Positions 20,629 to 28,723 of a stretch of 64,000 bases of DNA are shown here, piece by piece (the stretch's first letter is position 1; every line of letters begins with the position of its first letter). A model generated the notes under the pieces. That model saw only the letters and a program-made list of their open reading frames with translations, was not told the DNA's origin and made no database searches. Source of the DNA: Sphingomonas pokkalii (GTDB lineage: Bacteria > Pseudomonadota > Alphaproteobacteria > Sphingomonadales > Sphingomonadaceae); contig NZ_QENQ01000001.1 in NCBI RefSeq assembly GCF_003096275.1, positions 273,241-337,240 of the forward strand. The letters are read 5' to 3'. A program made the translations under genes and the position numbers.

Positions 20629-21771
20629 ATGACAGCCGATCCCGCCCCGCTCGCACTTTATGTGCATTGGCCGTTCTGCGTGTCCAAATGCCCCTATTGC
20701 GACTTCAACAGCCATGTCCGCGACGCGGTGGACCAGGCGCGCTGGCGGACAGCGCTGCTGACCGATCTGGCGCATGAGGCGGCAATGCTGCCCGGCCGGC
20801 GGCTCGGCTCGATCTTCTTCGGCGGCGGCACCCCCTCGCTGATGCCGCCCGAGACGGTGGCGGCGATCATCGACGCGGCAGCCAGGGCCTGGACGTTCGA
20901 CGATGGCATCGAGATCACGCTGGAGGCCAACCCATCGTCGGTGGAAGCGGCGCGATTCGCCGATATCGCCGCGGCCGGCGTGAACCGCGTTTCCCTGGGC
21001 CTGCAGGCGCTCGACGACGACGCGCTGCGCTTCCTTGGGCGCGCGCACGGCGTGGAAGAAGGGCTGGCCGCGCTGGCCACGGCGCAGGCAGCCTTCCGGC
21101 GCGTAAGCTTCGACCTGATCTATGCGCGCCCTGGCCAGTCCCTCGACGCATGGGAGGCGGAGCTGCGCCGCGCGATCGGCTTCGGGACCGAGCATCTGTC
21201 GCTGTACCAGCTCACCATCGAGCCCGGCACGCGCTTCGCCACCCTCGCCGCCAAGGGCCAGCTGACGATCCCCGACGCCGATACCGGCGCCGACCTGTTC
21301 GAGACGACGCGCGCGATCACCGCCGCCGCAGGCCTGCCGGCCTATGAAATTTCCAATCACGCCCGGCCGGGGGCGGAAAGCCGGCATAACCTGACCTATT
21401 GGCGCTATCGCGACTATGCCGGCATCGGCCCCGGCGCGCATGGGCGGCGCGGCGGGCTTGCCACGCTGCGCCACAAGAAGCCGGAGAACTGGCTGACGGC
21501 AATCGACCGCAACGGCCATGGCATGGAGCGCGAGGATCGGCTTGCGCCGGTCGACCGCGCCATCGAAGCGCTGCTGATGGGCCTCCGCATCGGTGAGGGC
21601 GTGAACCTCGACCGCATTGCCGCCCTGGCCGATGGCGTCCCCCCGATCGACGCGGCCGCGCTCGATCGCATCGTCCGGCAGGGTCTGGCCGAGCGGAGCG
21701 GCAGCCGGCTGCGGGTCACCGACGCCGGGATGCCCGTGCTCGAAGCGATCCTGCGCGACGTGGTGGCCTGA
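20629..21771 (+). CDS. hemW: Radical SAM heme chaperone HemW
   Basis: This 380-residue protein was formerly called oxygen-independent coproporphyrinogen oxidase-like. The 4Fe-4S radical SAM motif is CVSKCPYC (Cys17, Cys21, Cys24), followed by the GGGTPSLMPP segment and the HemN C-terminal domain. The short N-terminus before the cysteines distinguishes HemW from true HemN. HemW binds heme and delivers it to respiratory enzymes. Upstream of rdgB-hemW is the usual alphaproteobacterial setting, but here a tRNA precedes it. The next gene is convergent. Confidence 0.93.
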   Translation: MTADPAPLALYVHWPFCVSKCPYCDFNSHVRDAVDQARWRTALLTDLAHEAAMLPGRRLGSIFFGGGTPSLMPPETVAAIIDAAARAWTFDDGIEITLEANPSSVEAARFADIAAAGVNRVSLGLQALDDDALRFLGRAHGVEEGLAALATAQAAFRRVSFDLIYARPGQSLDAWEAELRRAIGFGTEHLSLYQLTIEPGTRFATLAAKGQLTIPDADTGADLFETTRAITAAAGLPAYEISNHARPGAESRHNLTYWRYRDYAGIGPGAHGRRGGLATLRHKKPENWLTAIDRNGHGMEREDRLAPVDRAIEALLMGLRIGEGVNLDRIAALADGVPPIDAAALDRIVRQGLAERSGSRLRVTDAGMPVLEAILRDVVA

Positions 21772-21804
21772 ACCCTGTAGCCGCGCTCCCGGCGGAAGCC
21801 GGAG

Positions 21805-21826
21805 GGGCGGCGGCGGGAAGCCGCCC
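21805..21826. terminator. Hairpin between convergent hemW and PBP-activator gene
   Basis: GGGCGGC (21805-21811) pairs with GCCGCCC (21820-21826) in the 62-bp convergent gap. A second, weaker hairpin (CCGGC/GCCGG) lies just before it. T-runs are poor, so function as a terminator is likely by position rather than by a full signature. Confidence 0.4.
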
Positions 21827-21833
21827 TGCTTCG

Positions 21834-23033
21834 TCAGTTCGCGCTCGCCGGGGCAGCCGATACCGTGATGATCGATCCGTCGCGCACTTCCTGCACCTCC
21901 AGCGCGCGGGCGGCGACACCGTCGCGGCCGAAACGGAAGGCGCCGTCGACCCCGCCGAAATCATGGTCGACCAGCATCGAGGCCGGGAAATCGGTGTTGT
22001 TCTTCCAGTCGCGGGCGATGCGGACGGTCAACAGAACCGCATCATAGCCGAGCGCCGAGAGGCGATAGGGCGCGGCGCCGAAGCGGGTACGATACTTCAC
22101 CGCATATTGCCGGTACACGCCGTCGGGCACGCTGGCGAACCAGGAGCCGTTGAGCACGGGCCGGCTGGCGATCGCGGAATCGGTGTTCCACAATTCGGTA
22201 CCCAAGATGCGCGCAGCCTTGCCGCCGGGCGCGCGCCGCAGCACCGGCACCGCCACCGTTGCGGTTCCGGCGCTGCCCGCGATCAGGATGGCCTGGTACG
22301 GCACGCCCGCCAGCTTCGCGATCGCCTGGTTCATCGAACCCGGCCGCGCATCGTAGTTATGCATCGCCAGCACCTTGCCGCCCGCGCTTTCCACCGCGCG
22401 CAGGAACGCGGTCGAGGCGCGCTGCCCATAGATCCCCGAAGGGATCAGCCCGGCGAAGTTGGTGATCCCGGTGCCCTTGGCATAGTTCACGACCCGTTCG
22501 ATCGACTGGGCAGGCGAATAGCCGAGCAGGTACACGCCGCCGCCGGCCGCGCTCGAATCGTTGGAGAAGCTGAGCACCGGCACCCGCGCCTTGCGCGCGA
22601 CGGGCGCCACCGCGCGGGCATCCTCGGCAAGCAAGGGCCCGAGAATCAGCTTGTTGCCCTCGGCGATCGCACGCTCCGCCGCCGCCAGCGCCCCGCCGGG
22701 ACCGGCGGTATCATAGCTGGTGATGCGGATCGCATCGGTGTTGGTATCGAGAATCGCCAGCTGCGTCGCGTTCTGCAGCGACCGCCCGAGTCCGGCGTTG
22801 TTGCCGCTGAGCGGGACCAGCAACGCCACCCGATGGCGGGCGACATCCTGCGGCAATCCCTGCGAGATCGGCGCGTTCGGCCGCTCTTCCGGCCGCTCGG
22901 GCGGTGCCGGGGGCGCCGGGGGCGGACCACCCCGGGGACCGACGCACGCGCTGGCCAGCAGGGCGAGACCGGTGACGGCCAAACGAAGGGACGCGACGCG
23001 CCCCGGTTGCGATCTGCCGCTACCCTCTGCCAT
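21834..23033 (-). CDS. Penicillin-binding protein activator (LpoA-type lipoprotein)
   Basis: A 399-residue lipoprotein: signal peptide with candidate lipid-attachment Cys30 (LLASAC), a Pro-rich linker (about 35-58) and a periplasmic-binding type I fold (about 65-395) containing VALLVPLSGNNAGLG. LpoA-type proteins reach from the outer membrane to stimulate penicillin-binding protein PBP1A, and this family is called PBP activator in Alphaproteobacteria; no direct evidence is known for this branch. It lacks the N-terminal TPR half of E. coli LpoA. Its start codon is only 11 bp from the divergent rsmI start, as is the case in many relatives. Confidence 0.85.
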   Translation of the reverse strand: MAEGSGRSQPGRVASLRLAVTGLALLASACVGPRGGPPPAPPAPPERPEERPNAPISQGLPQDVARHRVALLVPLSGNNAGLGRSLQNATQLAILDTNTDAIRITSYDTAGPGGALAAAERAIAEGNKLILGPLLAEDARAVAPVARKARVPVLSFSNDSSAAGGGVYLLGYSPAQSIERVVNYAKGTGITNFAGLIPSGIYGQRASTAFLRAVESAGGKVLAMHNYDARPGSMNQAIAKLAGVPYQAILIAGSAGTATVAVPVLRRAPGGKAARILGTELWNTDSAIASRPVLNGSWFASVPDGVYRQYAVKYRTRFGAAPYRLSALGYDAVLLTVRIARDWKNNTDFPASMLVDHDFGGVDGAFRFGRDGVAARALEVQEVRDGSIITVSAAPASAN

Positions 23034-23044
23034 GACACTCCCCG

Positions 23045-23878
23045 ATGGAAAACACGCTTGCGCCCGGCCTCTATATCGTGGCCACCCCGATCGGCAATCT
23101 CGGTGACCTGTCGCCGCGCGCCAGCATGATACTCTCTCAAGCCGATGTGGTTGCAGTGGAAGACAGCCGGGTGACCGCCGGGCTGCTCCGCCACATCGGC
23201 GTGAAGCGGCCGATGCTGCCCTATCACGATCACAATGCCGATGCCGTGCGCCCCGGCCTGATCGCCCGCATGGGCAGCGAAGCGGTGGCGCTGGTTTCCG
23301 ATGCCGGCACGCCGTTGATCTCCGATCCGGGCTACAAGCTGGTCCGCGATGCCCGCGCCGCCGGCCACATGGTGGTGACGATTCCGGGGCCCTGCGCGGC
23401 GATCGCCGCACTGACGCTGGCGGGGCTGCCGACCGATCGCTTCTTCTTCCTCGGCTTCCTGCCGAGCAAGGCCCATGCAAGGGCCGAGGCGATTGCGGAG
23501 GTGGCCGCCATCCGGGCGACGCTGATCTTCTACGAATCGGGCCCGCGCCTGTCGGCCTGCCTGTCCGCCCTCGCCGAGGGGTTGGGCGACCGCGAGGCGG
23601 GCGTCGCGCGCGAGATCACCAAGAAGTTCGAGGAATGCGTGACCGGCACCCTTACCACCCTTGCCGCCCGCTATGCCGAGGCGCCGCCCAAGGGCGAGAT
23701 CGTCATCGTCGTCGGCCCGCCCGGCGAAGCCCCGCCCGCGACCCTGGAAGACGGCGAGGCGGCGCTGGTGGAAGCCCTTACCCGCCTGCCCGCGTCCAAG
23801 GCGGCCGGCGAGGTGGCCAAGAAGCTGGGGCTGGACCGCAAGGCGCTCTATGCCCGGGCGATGGAACTGAAAGGGTGA
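23045..23878 (+). CDS. rsmI: 16S rRNA (cytidine1402-2'-O)-methyltransferase RsmI
   Basis: A 277-residue tetrapyrrole-methylase-fold enzyme that methylates the ribose of C1402 in the decoding centre of 16S rRNA. Family marks are the N-terminal LYIVATPIGNLGDLSPRA, the EDSR segment, VSDAGTPLISDPG and IPGPCA. The ATG at 23045 is fixed by the conserved N-terminus, leaving only 11 bp to the divergent lipoprotein gene, so promoter elements must lie within coding sequence. Its stop overlaps the GTG of yraN. Confidence 0.96.
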   Translation: MENTLAPGLYIVATPIGNLGDLSPRASMILSQADVVAVEDSRVTAGLLRHIGVKRPMLPYHDHNADAVRPGLIARMGSEAVALVSDAGTPLISDPGYKLVRDARAAGHMVVTIPGPCAAIAALTLAGLPTDRFFFLGFLPSKAHARAEAIAEVAAIRATLIFYESGPRLSACLSALAEGLGDREAGVAREITKKFEECVTGTLTTLAARYAEAPPKGEIVIVVGPPGEAPPATLEDGEAALVEALTRLPASKAAGEVAKKLGLDRKALYARAMELKG

Positions 23879-24228
23879 GGGATCGCCGCGCCGCCGAGCT
23901 GCGCGGCCGCGACGGCGAGCGTCGCGCCGCCTGGTGGCTGTGGCTGCGCGGCTGGCGCATCCTCGACCAGCGGGTGCGCACCCCCGCCGGCGAAGTCGAC
24001 ATCGTGGCAAGGCGCGGCACCCTTGTCGCGTTCGTCGAGGTGAAGACCCGCAAGTCCGCCGCGGAACTCGATTACGCCATCGACGAACGCCGCTTGGCCC
24101 GGGTCGCCGCCGCCGCCGAACTGCTGATGCCGCGCTATGCCGGGCCCGGCGACGATATCCGCGTCGACGTGATCCTCATTGCCCCGCGCACGCTGCCTCG
24201 CCATATCGAGAATGCCTGGATCGGGTGA
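23875..24228 (+). CDS. yraN: YraN family (UPF0102) endonuclease-fold protein
   Basis: A 117-residue protein with the restriction-endonuclease-like core of the UPF0102 family: GEVDIVARRG and FVEVKTRKS carry the Asp and Glu-x-Lys residues of the PD-(D/E)xK type. The family is linked to recombination and cell division but its activity is poorly known. The GTG start at 23875 overlaps the rsmI stop as GTGA. It is the usual neighbour of rsmI and gshB. Confidence 0.92.
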   Translation: MRDRRAAELRGRDGERRAAWWLWLRGWRILDQRVRTPAGEVDIVARRGTLVAFVEVKTRKSAAELDYAIDERRLARVAAAAELLMPRYAGPGDDIRVDVILIAPRTLPRHIENAWIG

Positions 24229-24259
24229 CCTAGCCCGGCAAGACACCCAAGGAGGCCCA

Positions 24260-25216
24260 ATGTCGCTCACCGTCGCCGTGCAGATGGACCCGCTCGATTC
24301 GATCAACATCGCAGGCGATTCGACCTTCGCGCTGATGCTCTCCGCCCAGGCGCGCGGGCATAGGCTGTTCCACTACGCCCCCGAGGACCTGAACTACAGC
24401 GCCGGCCGCGTCTGGACCAAGGCGCATCCGGTGACCGTGCAGCGGGTGGCAGGCAATCACTTCAGCTTCGGCGATCCCGTGAGCCTCGATCTCGGCGACG
24501 AGGCGGACGTGGTGCTGATGCGCCAGGACCCGCCCTTCGATCTCGGCTATATCACCGCCACCCACCTGCTCGAGCGCATCGCCGACCGGACGCTGGTGGT
24601 GAACGATCCCGCCCATGTCCGCAACGCACCCGAAAAGGTCTGGGTGCTCGATTTCGCGCAGTTCATGCCGCCGACGTTGGTCACCCGCTCGGTCGAGGAG
24701 GCGAAGGCGTTCCTTGCCGAACATGGCGAGATCGTCGTCAAGCCGCTCCACGGCAATGGCGGCAAGGCGATCTTCAAGATCGGCCGCGACGGCGCCAACC
24801 TCTCCTCGCTGATCGAGGTGTTCAACACCGCCTATCGCGAGCCGCACATGGTGCAGGCCTTCCTTCCCGACATCGTGAAGGGCGACAAGCGGATCGTGCT
24901 GGTCGATGGCGAGGTCGCCGGCGCGATCAACCGGCTGCCGGGCGAGGGCGAGATCCGATCGAATCTTGCCGTCGGCGGATCGGCGGCGAAGACCGAACTC
25001 ACCGACAGGGAGAAGGAAATCTGCGCCGTGCTGGGGCCGGACCTGAAGAAGCGCGGGCTCCTTTTCGTCGGCATCGACGTTATCGGAGGGCAATGGCTGA
25101 CCGAAATCAACGTCACCTCTCCGACAGGAATCGTCGCGATCGACCGGTTCAACGGCACCGATACGGCGGGCATGATCTGGGATGCGATCGAAGGTCGCGT
25201 CGCCGCGCGCCGCTAG
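24260..25216 (+). CDS. gshB: Glutathione synthetase
   Basis: A 318-residue ATP-grasp ligase that joins gamma-glutamylcysteine and glycine. Family marks: the N-terminal AVQMDPLDSINIAGDSTFAL, the ATP-grasp glycine loop KPLHGNGGKAIFKI near residue 160, and the metal-binding ...LFVGIDVIGGQWLTEINVTSPTG. The ATG at 24260 has a perfect AGGAGG 5 nt upstream. It lies 31 bp after yraN in the conserved rsmI-yraN-gshB order. Confidence 0.96.
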   Translation: MSLTVAVQMDPLDSINIAGDSTFALMLSAQARGHRLFHYAPEDLNYSAGRVWTKAHPVTVQRVAGNHFSFGDPVSLDLGDEADVVLMRQDPPFDLGYITATHLLERIADRTLVVNDPAHVRNAPEKVWVLDFAQFMPPTLVTRSVEEAKAFLAEHGEIVVKPLHGNGGKAIFKIGRDGANLSSLIEVFNTAYREPHMVQAFLPDIVKGDKRIVLVDGEVAGAINRLPGEGEIRSNLAVGGSAAKTELTDREKEICAVLGPDLKKRGLLFVGIDVIGGQWLTEINVTSPTGIVAIDRFNGTDTAGMIWDAIEGRVAARR

Positions 25217-25230
25217 GCAGCGTTTGAGCG

Positions 25231-25818
25231 ATGGGAGCGATGCTCGCCTGGGGCTATTGGGGCATCTTCCTGCTGATGGTGCTCGAAAACGTCATTCCCC
25301 CGGTGCCTTCGGAAGCGATCATGGGAATCGCCGGGATTGGCGCGGCCAAGGGGCATTTCGATCCGGCGCTGCTGGTGCTGGTCGGCACGCTCGGCACCGT
25401 GCTGGGCAATTTGTTCTGGTGGGAGATCGGACGCCGGCTCGGCTACGAGCGGCTGAGGCCCTTCGTCGCGCGCTGGGGGCGCTGGCTGACCGTGGAGTGG
25501 CACGATGTCGAACGGTTCAAGGGCTATTTCGATCGCTGGGGCGGGCCCACGATCTTCGTCTTTCGCTTCATGCCGTTCGGCCGAACGATCATCTCGCTGC
25601 CGGCCGGGCTGATGCACATGCCGTTCTGGCGGTTCTGCGCCTATACGGCGGCGGGGAGCGCGATCTGGAACGCAGCACTGGTCGGTGTGGGCTATGGGCT
25701 GGGCGCGGCGGTAGCGGAGATCGACCGGTTCGTGACGCCGGCGATCGTTATCGGGGTTGTCGCGATGCTGATCTTCTATGTGTGGCGCGTGCTGACCTGG
25801 AAGCCGCGCCGGGCCTGA
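25231..25818 (+). CDS. DedA family membrane protein
   Basis: A 195-residue integral membrane protein of the SNARE-associated/DedA (VTT) family, implicated in undecaprenyl-phosphate or phospholipid flipping and proton homeostasis. Features: N-terminal ENVIPPVPSEAIM re-entrant segment, the conserved FRFMPFGRTIISLPAGLMHM motif with its Arg and Gly residues near 120, and C-terminal TM helices ending at KPRRA. It follows gshB by 14 bp and is probably the last gene of that transcript. The substrate is unknown. Confidence 0.9.
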   Translation: MGAMLAWGYWGIFLLMVLENVIPPVPSEAIMGIAGIGAAKGHFDPALLVLVGTLGTVLGNLFWWEIGRRLGYERLRPFVARWGRWLTVEWHDVERFKGYFDRWGGPTIFVFRFMPFGRTIISLPAGLMHMPFWRFCAYTAAGSAIWNAALVGVGYGLGAAVAEIDRFVTPAIVIGVVAMLIFYVWRVLTWKPRRA

Positions 25819-25836
25819 CTCACGCCCGCGCCTGAC

Positions 25837-26730
25837 TCACGCGCGCGGGTGTGCGGCGCGGTACACGTCCAGCAGATGCGCGGCATCGACCGCGGTATAG
25901 ACCTGCGTCGAGCTGAGGCTGGCATGGCCCAGCAGCTCCTGCAGCGCGCGCAGGTCCGCGCCGCGGCCGAGCAGGTGCGTCGCGAAGCTGTGCCGCAGCG
26001 CGTGCGGCGTGGTGCGATCGGACAGGCCCAGGCTGGCCCGCGCCGAGCGTACCGCCTTGCGAATCGCGCCCGGCGGCAGCGGCCCGCCCTTGGCGCCGCG
26101 AAACAGCGGCAGGTCGCGCGCGATTCCCCAGGGGCAGGCGGCGACATAGGCCTCGATTGCCACGCGCACCTCCGGCAGCAGCGGCACGTCGCGGGTCTTG
26201 TCGCGCTTGCCGGTAACGCGCAGCGTCGCGCCGAGCGGCAACGCCGCACCAGTTAGCGCCACCGCCTCGCCGATGCGCAGGCCGGCGCCATACAGCAGCA
26301 GCAGCACCGCCCAGTCGCGCGCGGCGATCCAGGGTTCGCGCGCCTCGTCCGACGCCCATTCTGCCAGCGCCACCGCCTCGTGCGGCGCGATCGGGCGCGG
26401 CAGGCTCTTCTTCACCTTGGGGCCGCGCAGCCGGGGCAGTTGGGCATCGTCGCCGCCGGCGAATTTCAGGAAGGCGCGAATGGCCGAAAGCTCGCGCGCG
26501 GCGGACGTGTTCGACAGGCCTTCGTCGCGGCGCACCGAGAGGTAGGCACGCAGGTCTGCCGCGCTGACCTTGGCGAGCGCGTCCTGGGCAACCGGGCCGC
26601 CCCAATGGCGCTGGAGAAAGGCAAGCAACCGGATCGCGGTCGCCTCATAGGCGCGGATCGTGTGCGCGGACCGCCGCCGGTCGCGGCCGAGATGCTCGGC
26701 GAAGCGGCGCGGCAGGGGGAGGTCGGTCAT
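25837..26730 (-). CDS. xerC: Tyrosine recombinase XerC
   Basis: A 297-residue site-specific recombinase that resolves chromosome dimers at dif with XerD. It has an N-terminal SAM-like domain (about 5-95) and a catalytic domain (about 110-290) with the Arg in GAGLRIGEAVAL, the Lys in TGKRDKTRDVPL, HALRHSFATHL and the nucleophile Tyr in SSTQVYTAVD. The housekeeping neighbours and absence of attachment repeats or phage genes argue against a mobile-element integrase. XerD is the alternative but the length and context favour XerC. Confidence 0.88.
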   Translation of the reverse strand: MTDLPLPRRFAEHLGRDRRRSAHTIRAYEATAIRLLAFLQRHWGGPVAQDALAKVSAADLRAYLSVRRDEGLSNTSAARELSAIRAFLKFAGGDDAQLPRLRGPKVKKSLPRPIAPHEAVALAEWASDEAREPWIAARDWAVLLLLYGAGLRIGEAVALTGAALPLGATLRVTGKRDKTRDVPLLPEVRVAIEAYVAACPWGIARDLPLFRGAKGGPLPPGAIRKAVRSARASLGLSDRTTPHALRHSFATHLLGRGADLRALQELLGHASLSSTQVYTAVDAAHLLDVYRAAHPRA

Positions 26731-26776
26731 GGGTGCGGCGGCCCCGCGTTGGGCGGGAGCGCTCCAAAGAGACCGT

Positions 26777-26875
26777 CGTCATTCCCGCGAAGGCGGGAAT
26801 CCATTGTCCTGTACGCTGGGGAAAGGAACCGCGGCATCAGCGCCAATGGATCCCCGCCTTCGCGGGGATGACAAC
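26777..26875. repeat. Paired inverted REP-like element
   Basis: Two copies of the same about 30-bp unit face each other. Each contains a hairpin: ATTCCCGC-GAAG-GCGGGAAT (26781-26800) and ATCCCCGC-CTTC-GCGGGGAT (26850-26869). The stem differs at one pair in both strands (T-A against C-G), a compensatory change that shows selection for the hairpin. The flanks (gtcat and atccattg) also match in inverted order. This is the common proteobacterial 'cattcccgcgaaggcgggaat' repeat family. Confidence 0.85.
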
Positions 26876-26964
26876 GGACTTGAACGGACGCCGTTGCATC
26901 GCATGGCTGGGAAGCGGGAAGGCCGCAGCGGAGTCCGAAACTTCCACGTCAGTCTCTCCCCTAG

Positions 26965-26986
26965 CCCCTCCCGCAAGCGGGAGGGG
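26965..26986. terminator. Hairpin downstream of the transaldolase gene
   Basis: CCCCTCCCGC (26965-26974) pairs with GCGGGAGGGG (26977-26986) around a 2-nt loop, 21 bp past the stop of the minus-strand transaldolase gene. It belongs to the cctccc-type palindromes seen at 8.9, 42.2 and 63.8 kb and could serve as that gene's transcript end; no T-tract is present on the minus strand. Confidence 0.5.
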
Positions 26987-27007
26987 AATTTACACTTCAG
27001 CCCAGAC

Positions 27008-27661
27008 TCAGCCGATCGTCTGGCCGGTCTTCGCCCAATCGGCCATGAACGCCTCGATGCCCTTGTCGGTCAGCGGGTGCTTGACCAGCTGCTTGATCAC
27101 CGCCGGCGGCGCGGTCATCACGTCGGCGCCGATCTTGGCGGCCTGGAGCACGTGCACCGGATGGCGGACGCTGGCGACCAGGATCTCGGTGGCGAAATCG
27201 TAATTGTCGTAGATCAGGCGGATGTCTTCGATCAGGTCCATGCCGTCGAAGCCGATATCGTCGTGCCGGCCGACGAAGGGCGAGATGAAGGTCGCGCCTG
27301 CCTTGGCGGCCAGCAGCGCCTGGTTGGCCGAGAAGCAGAGCGTGACGTTGGTCATCGTGCCGTCATCGGTCAGCGCCTTGCACGCCTTGAGGCCATCGAT
27401 CGTCAGCGGCAGCTTCACCGCCACATTGTCGGCAATCTTGCGGACGATTTCCGCCTCGCGCATCATGCCTGCATAGTCGAGCGCGACCACTTCGGCCGAG
27501 ACCGGGCCTTCGACGATCGCGCAGATCTCCGCCACCACTTCCAGGAAGTTGCGGCCCGACTTGGCGATCAGCGACGGATTGGTGGTGACGCCATCGAGCA
27601 GCCCGGCATCAGCCAGGTCGCGAATGTCGTCGATGATGGCGGTGTCGGCGAAGAACTTCAT
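27008..27661 (-). CDS. fsa: Transaldolase, FSA/TalC small type
   Basis: A 217-residue TIM-barrel class I aldolase of the small transaldolase family. It transfers dihydroxyacetone units in the pentose phosphate pathway or, in the FSA subgroup, cleaves fructose 6-phosphate. N-terminal [16 protein letters not shown] and the [12 protein letters not shown] segment are diagnostic; the Schiff-base Lys lies in VAVKLPLT. In Alphaproteobacteria lacking the large enzyme this type acts as the transaldolase. The ATG at 27661 is set by the family N-terminus. It is preceded on the same strand by two genes for small secreted proteins. Confidence 0.93.
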   Translation of the reverse strand: MKFFADTAIIDDIRDLADAGLLDGVTTNPSLIAKSGRNFLEVVAEICAIVEGPVSAEVVALDYAGMMREAEIVRKIADNVAVKLPLTIDGLKACKALTDDGTMTNVTLCFSANQALLAAKAGATFISPFVGRHDDIGFDGMDLIEDIRLIYDNYDFATEILVASVRHPVHVLQAAKIGADVMTAPPAVIKQLVKHPLTDKGIEAFMADWAKTGQTIG

Positions 27662-27696
27662 GGCAGCAAACCTTCCGGTGGAATGTCGGCGCCCGC

Positions 27697-28113
27697 CTAG
27701 CCGACCCGGCCGCCGCGGGCAAACCCTCTCGCGCGATCGCCGTGCACCAGCATCAGCTTCACCTGCGGCGTTTGCAGCTTGGCGATCGTCACCCGATAGG
27801 TGCCGGGCTGGAGCCGGTAATAGACGATCTTCGCGATCCCGGCACAGGCGATCCCGTTCCGGCGCGCCTCCATGCGCAGCGGACGGCCCTTTTCCCGCGC
27901 CACATCGATCCAGCCGGGCTGATCGGCGACGATGCCGAAGGCGCCCGCCTTGCGGATCGTGACCTGCGTTTCCGCCGCGCCGTTCTTCGCGGGTATCGTC
28001 GTCGCGTGACGGGTATCGAGCCCGGTGCCGCTGCGCTCCCACCCGCCAAGGGTTCGCGGAAGCGCCGCGCATTCCGGCGCCATCAACGCCAGTGCAGCTA
28101 TGATTGTGAGCAT
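27697..28113 (-). CDS. Small secreted protein, paralogue of the next gene
   Basis: A 138-residue protein with a short signal-like N-terminus ([17 protein letters not shown]). I do not recognise the family. The mature part shares an ordered set of motifs with the gene at 28178-28645: GGW near the start, a beta-rich core [17 protein letters not shown], a cysteine before [16 protein letters not shown], and VKLMLV close to the end. The pattern resembles a small beta-sandwich (inference). It ends with a basic tail. Both genes run toward fsa on the minus strand. Confidence 0.75.
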   Translation of the reverse strand: MLTIIAALALMAPECAALPRTLGGWERSGTGLDTRHATTIPAKNGAAETQVTIRKAGAFGIVADQPGWIDVAREKGRPLRMEARRNGIACAGIAKIVYYRLQPGTYRVTIAKLQTPQVKLMLVHGDRARGFARGGRVG

Positions 28114-28177
28114 CGCCGACTCCCTGGTTCAGCGATCCGGTGTTCTATCTTCGTTCCACAGGCCCGGCAAGATGGAT

Positions 28178-28645
28178 TCAATCGGCCACCAGCATCAGCT
28201 TCGCCTTGGCCTGGCGCAGACCGCTCACAAAGACGCGGTAGGTGCCCGGCGCCAACTGGAAACGAACGATCTTGCGGATCGTCGAGCAGTCGGGCCCATG
28301 GCCATGCGCGACCGACGCGAGCGCCGCGCCGCCCGCGGCACCCGGCAGCACATCGATCCACCCCGGCTGATCGAGCGCGATGCCGTACCGCCCGGCCTTG
28401 GCGATGCGGAATTCGATCATCGCCGCCCGGCCGGGCTTGGCCTGCGCCGGCAGCCCCTTCAGCGTCGCGCCATCCACGGTATCGAGCGATACCGCCTTGT
28501 CGCGCACCAGTGCATCGCCCGGCATGTTCCAGCCGGCCAGTGCGGCGGGCAGGCTGGCATCGGTTGCCTTGCAGGCGGTGGTCGCCTGGGCGGGAACCGG
28601 CGGGGCAGGCACCGCCTGGGCAAGCAGCAGGGCGAAAACGAGCAT
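28178..28645 (-). CDS. Small secreted protein, paralogue of the previous gene
   Basis: A 155-residue protein with a hydrophobic signal segment (MLVFALLLAQAVPAPP) and a mature domain that repeats the motifs of its neighbour: [39 protein letters not shown] and AKLMLV at the C-terminus. Two cysteines (one early, one before the IRKIV strand) could form a disulfide in the periplasm. The function is unknown. It is divergent from priA, with 78 bp between starts, and a gap of 64 bp separates it from its paralogue. Confidence 0.78.
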   Translation of the reverse strand: MLVFALLLAQAVPAPPVPAQATTACKATDASLPAALAGWNMPGDALVRDKAVSLDTVDGATLKGLPAQAKPGRAAMIEFRIAKAGRYGIALDQPGWIDVLPGAAGGAALASVAHGHGPDCSTIRKIVRFQLAPGTYRVFVSGLRQAKAKLMLVAD

Positions 28646-28723
28646 CGGCGGATCTCCTCAGAGCGACGAACCGGCGATACGGGATTCCCGTTCCGCGGAA
28701 AATGCCCATATGACGGGCCGATC

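Noticed and set aside
25837..26730. Integrase of a mobile element
   Set aside because: Sequence and neighbours fit chromosomal XerC; no attachment-site repeats, tRNA target or phage genes are near it.
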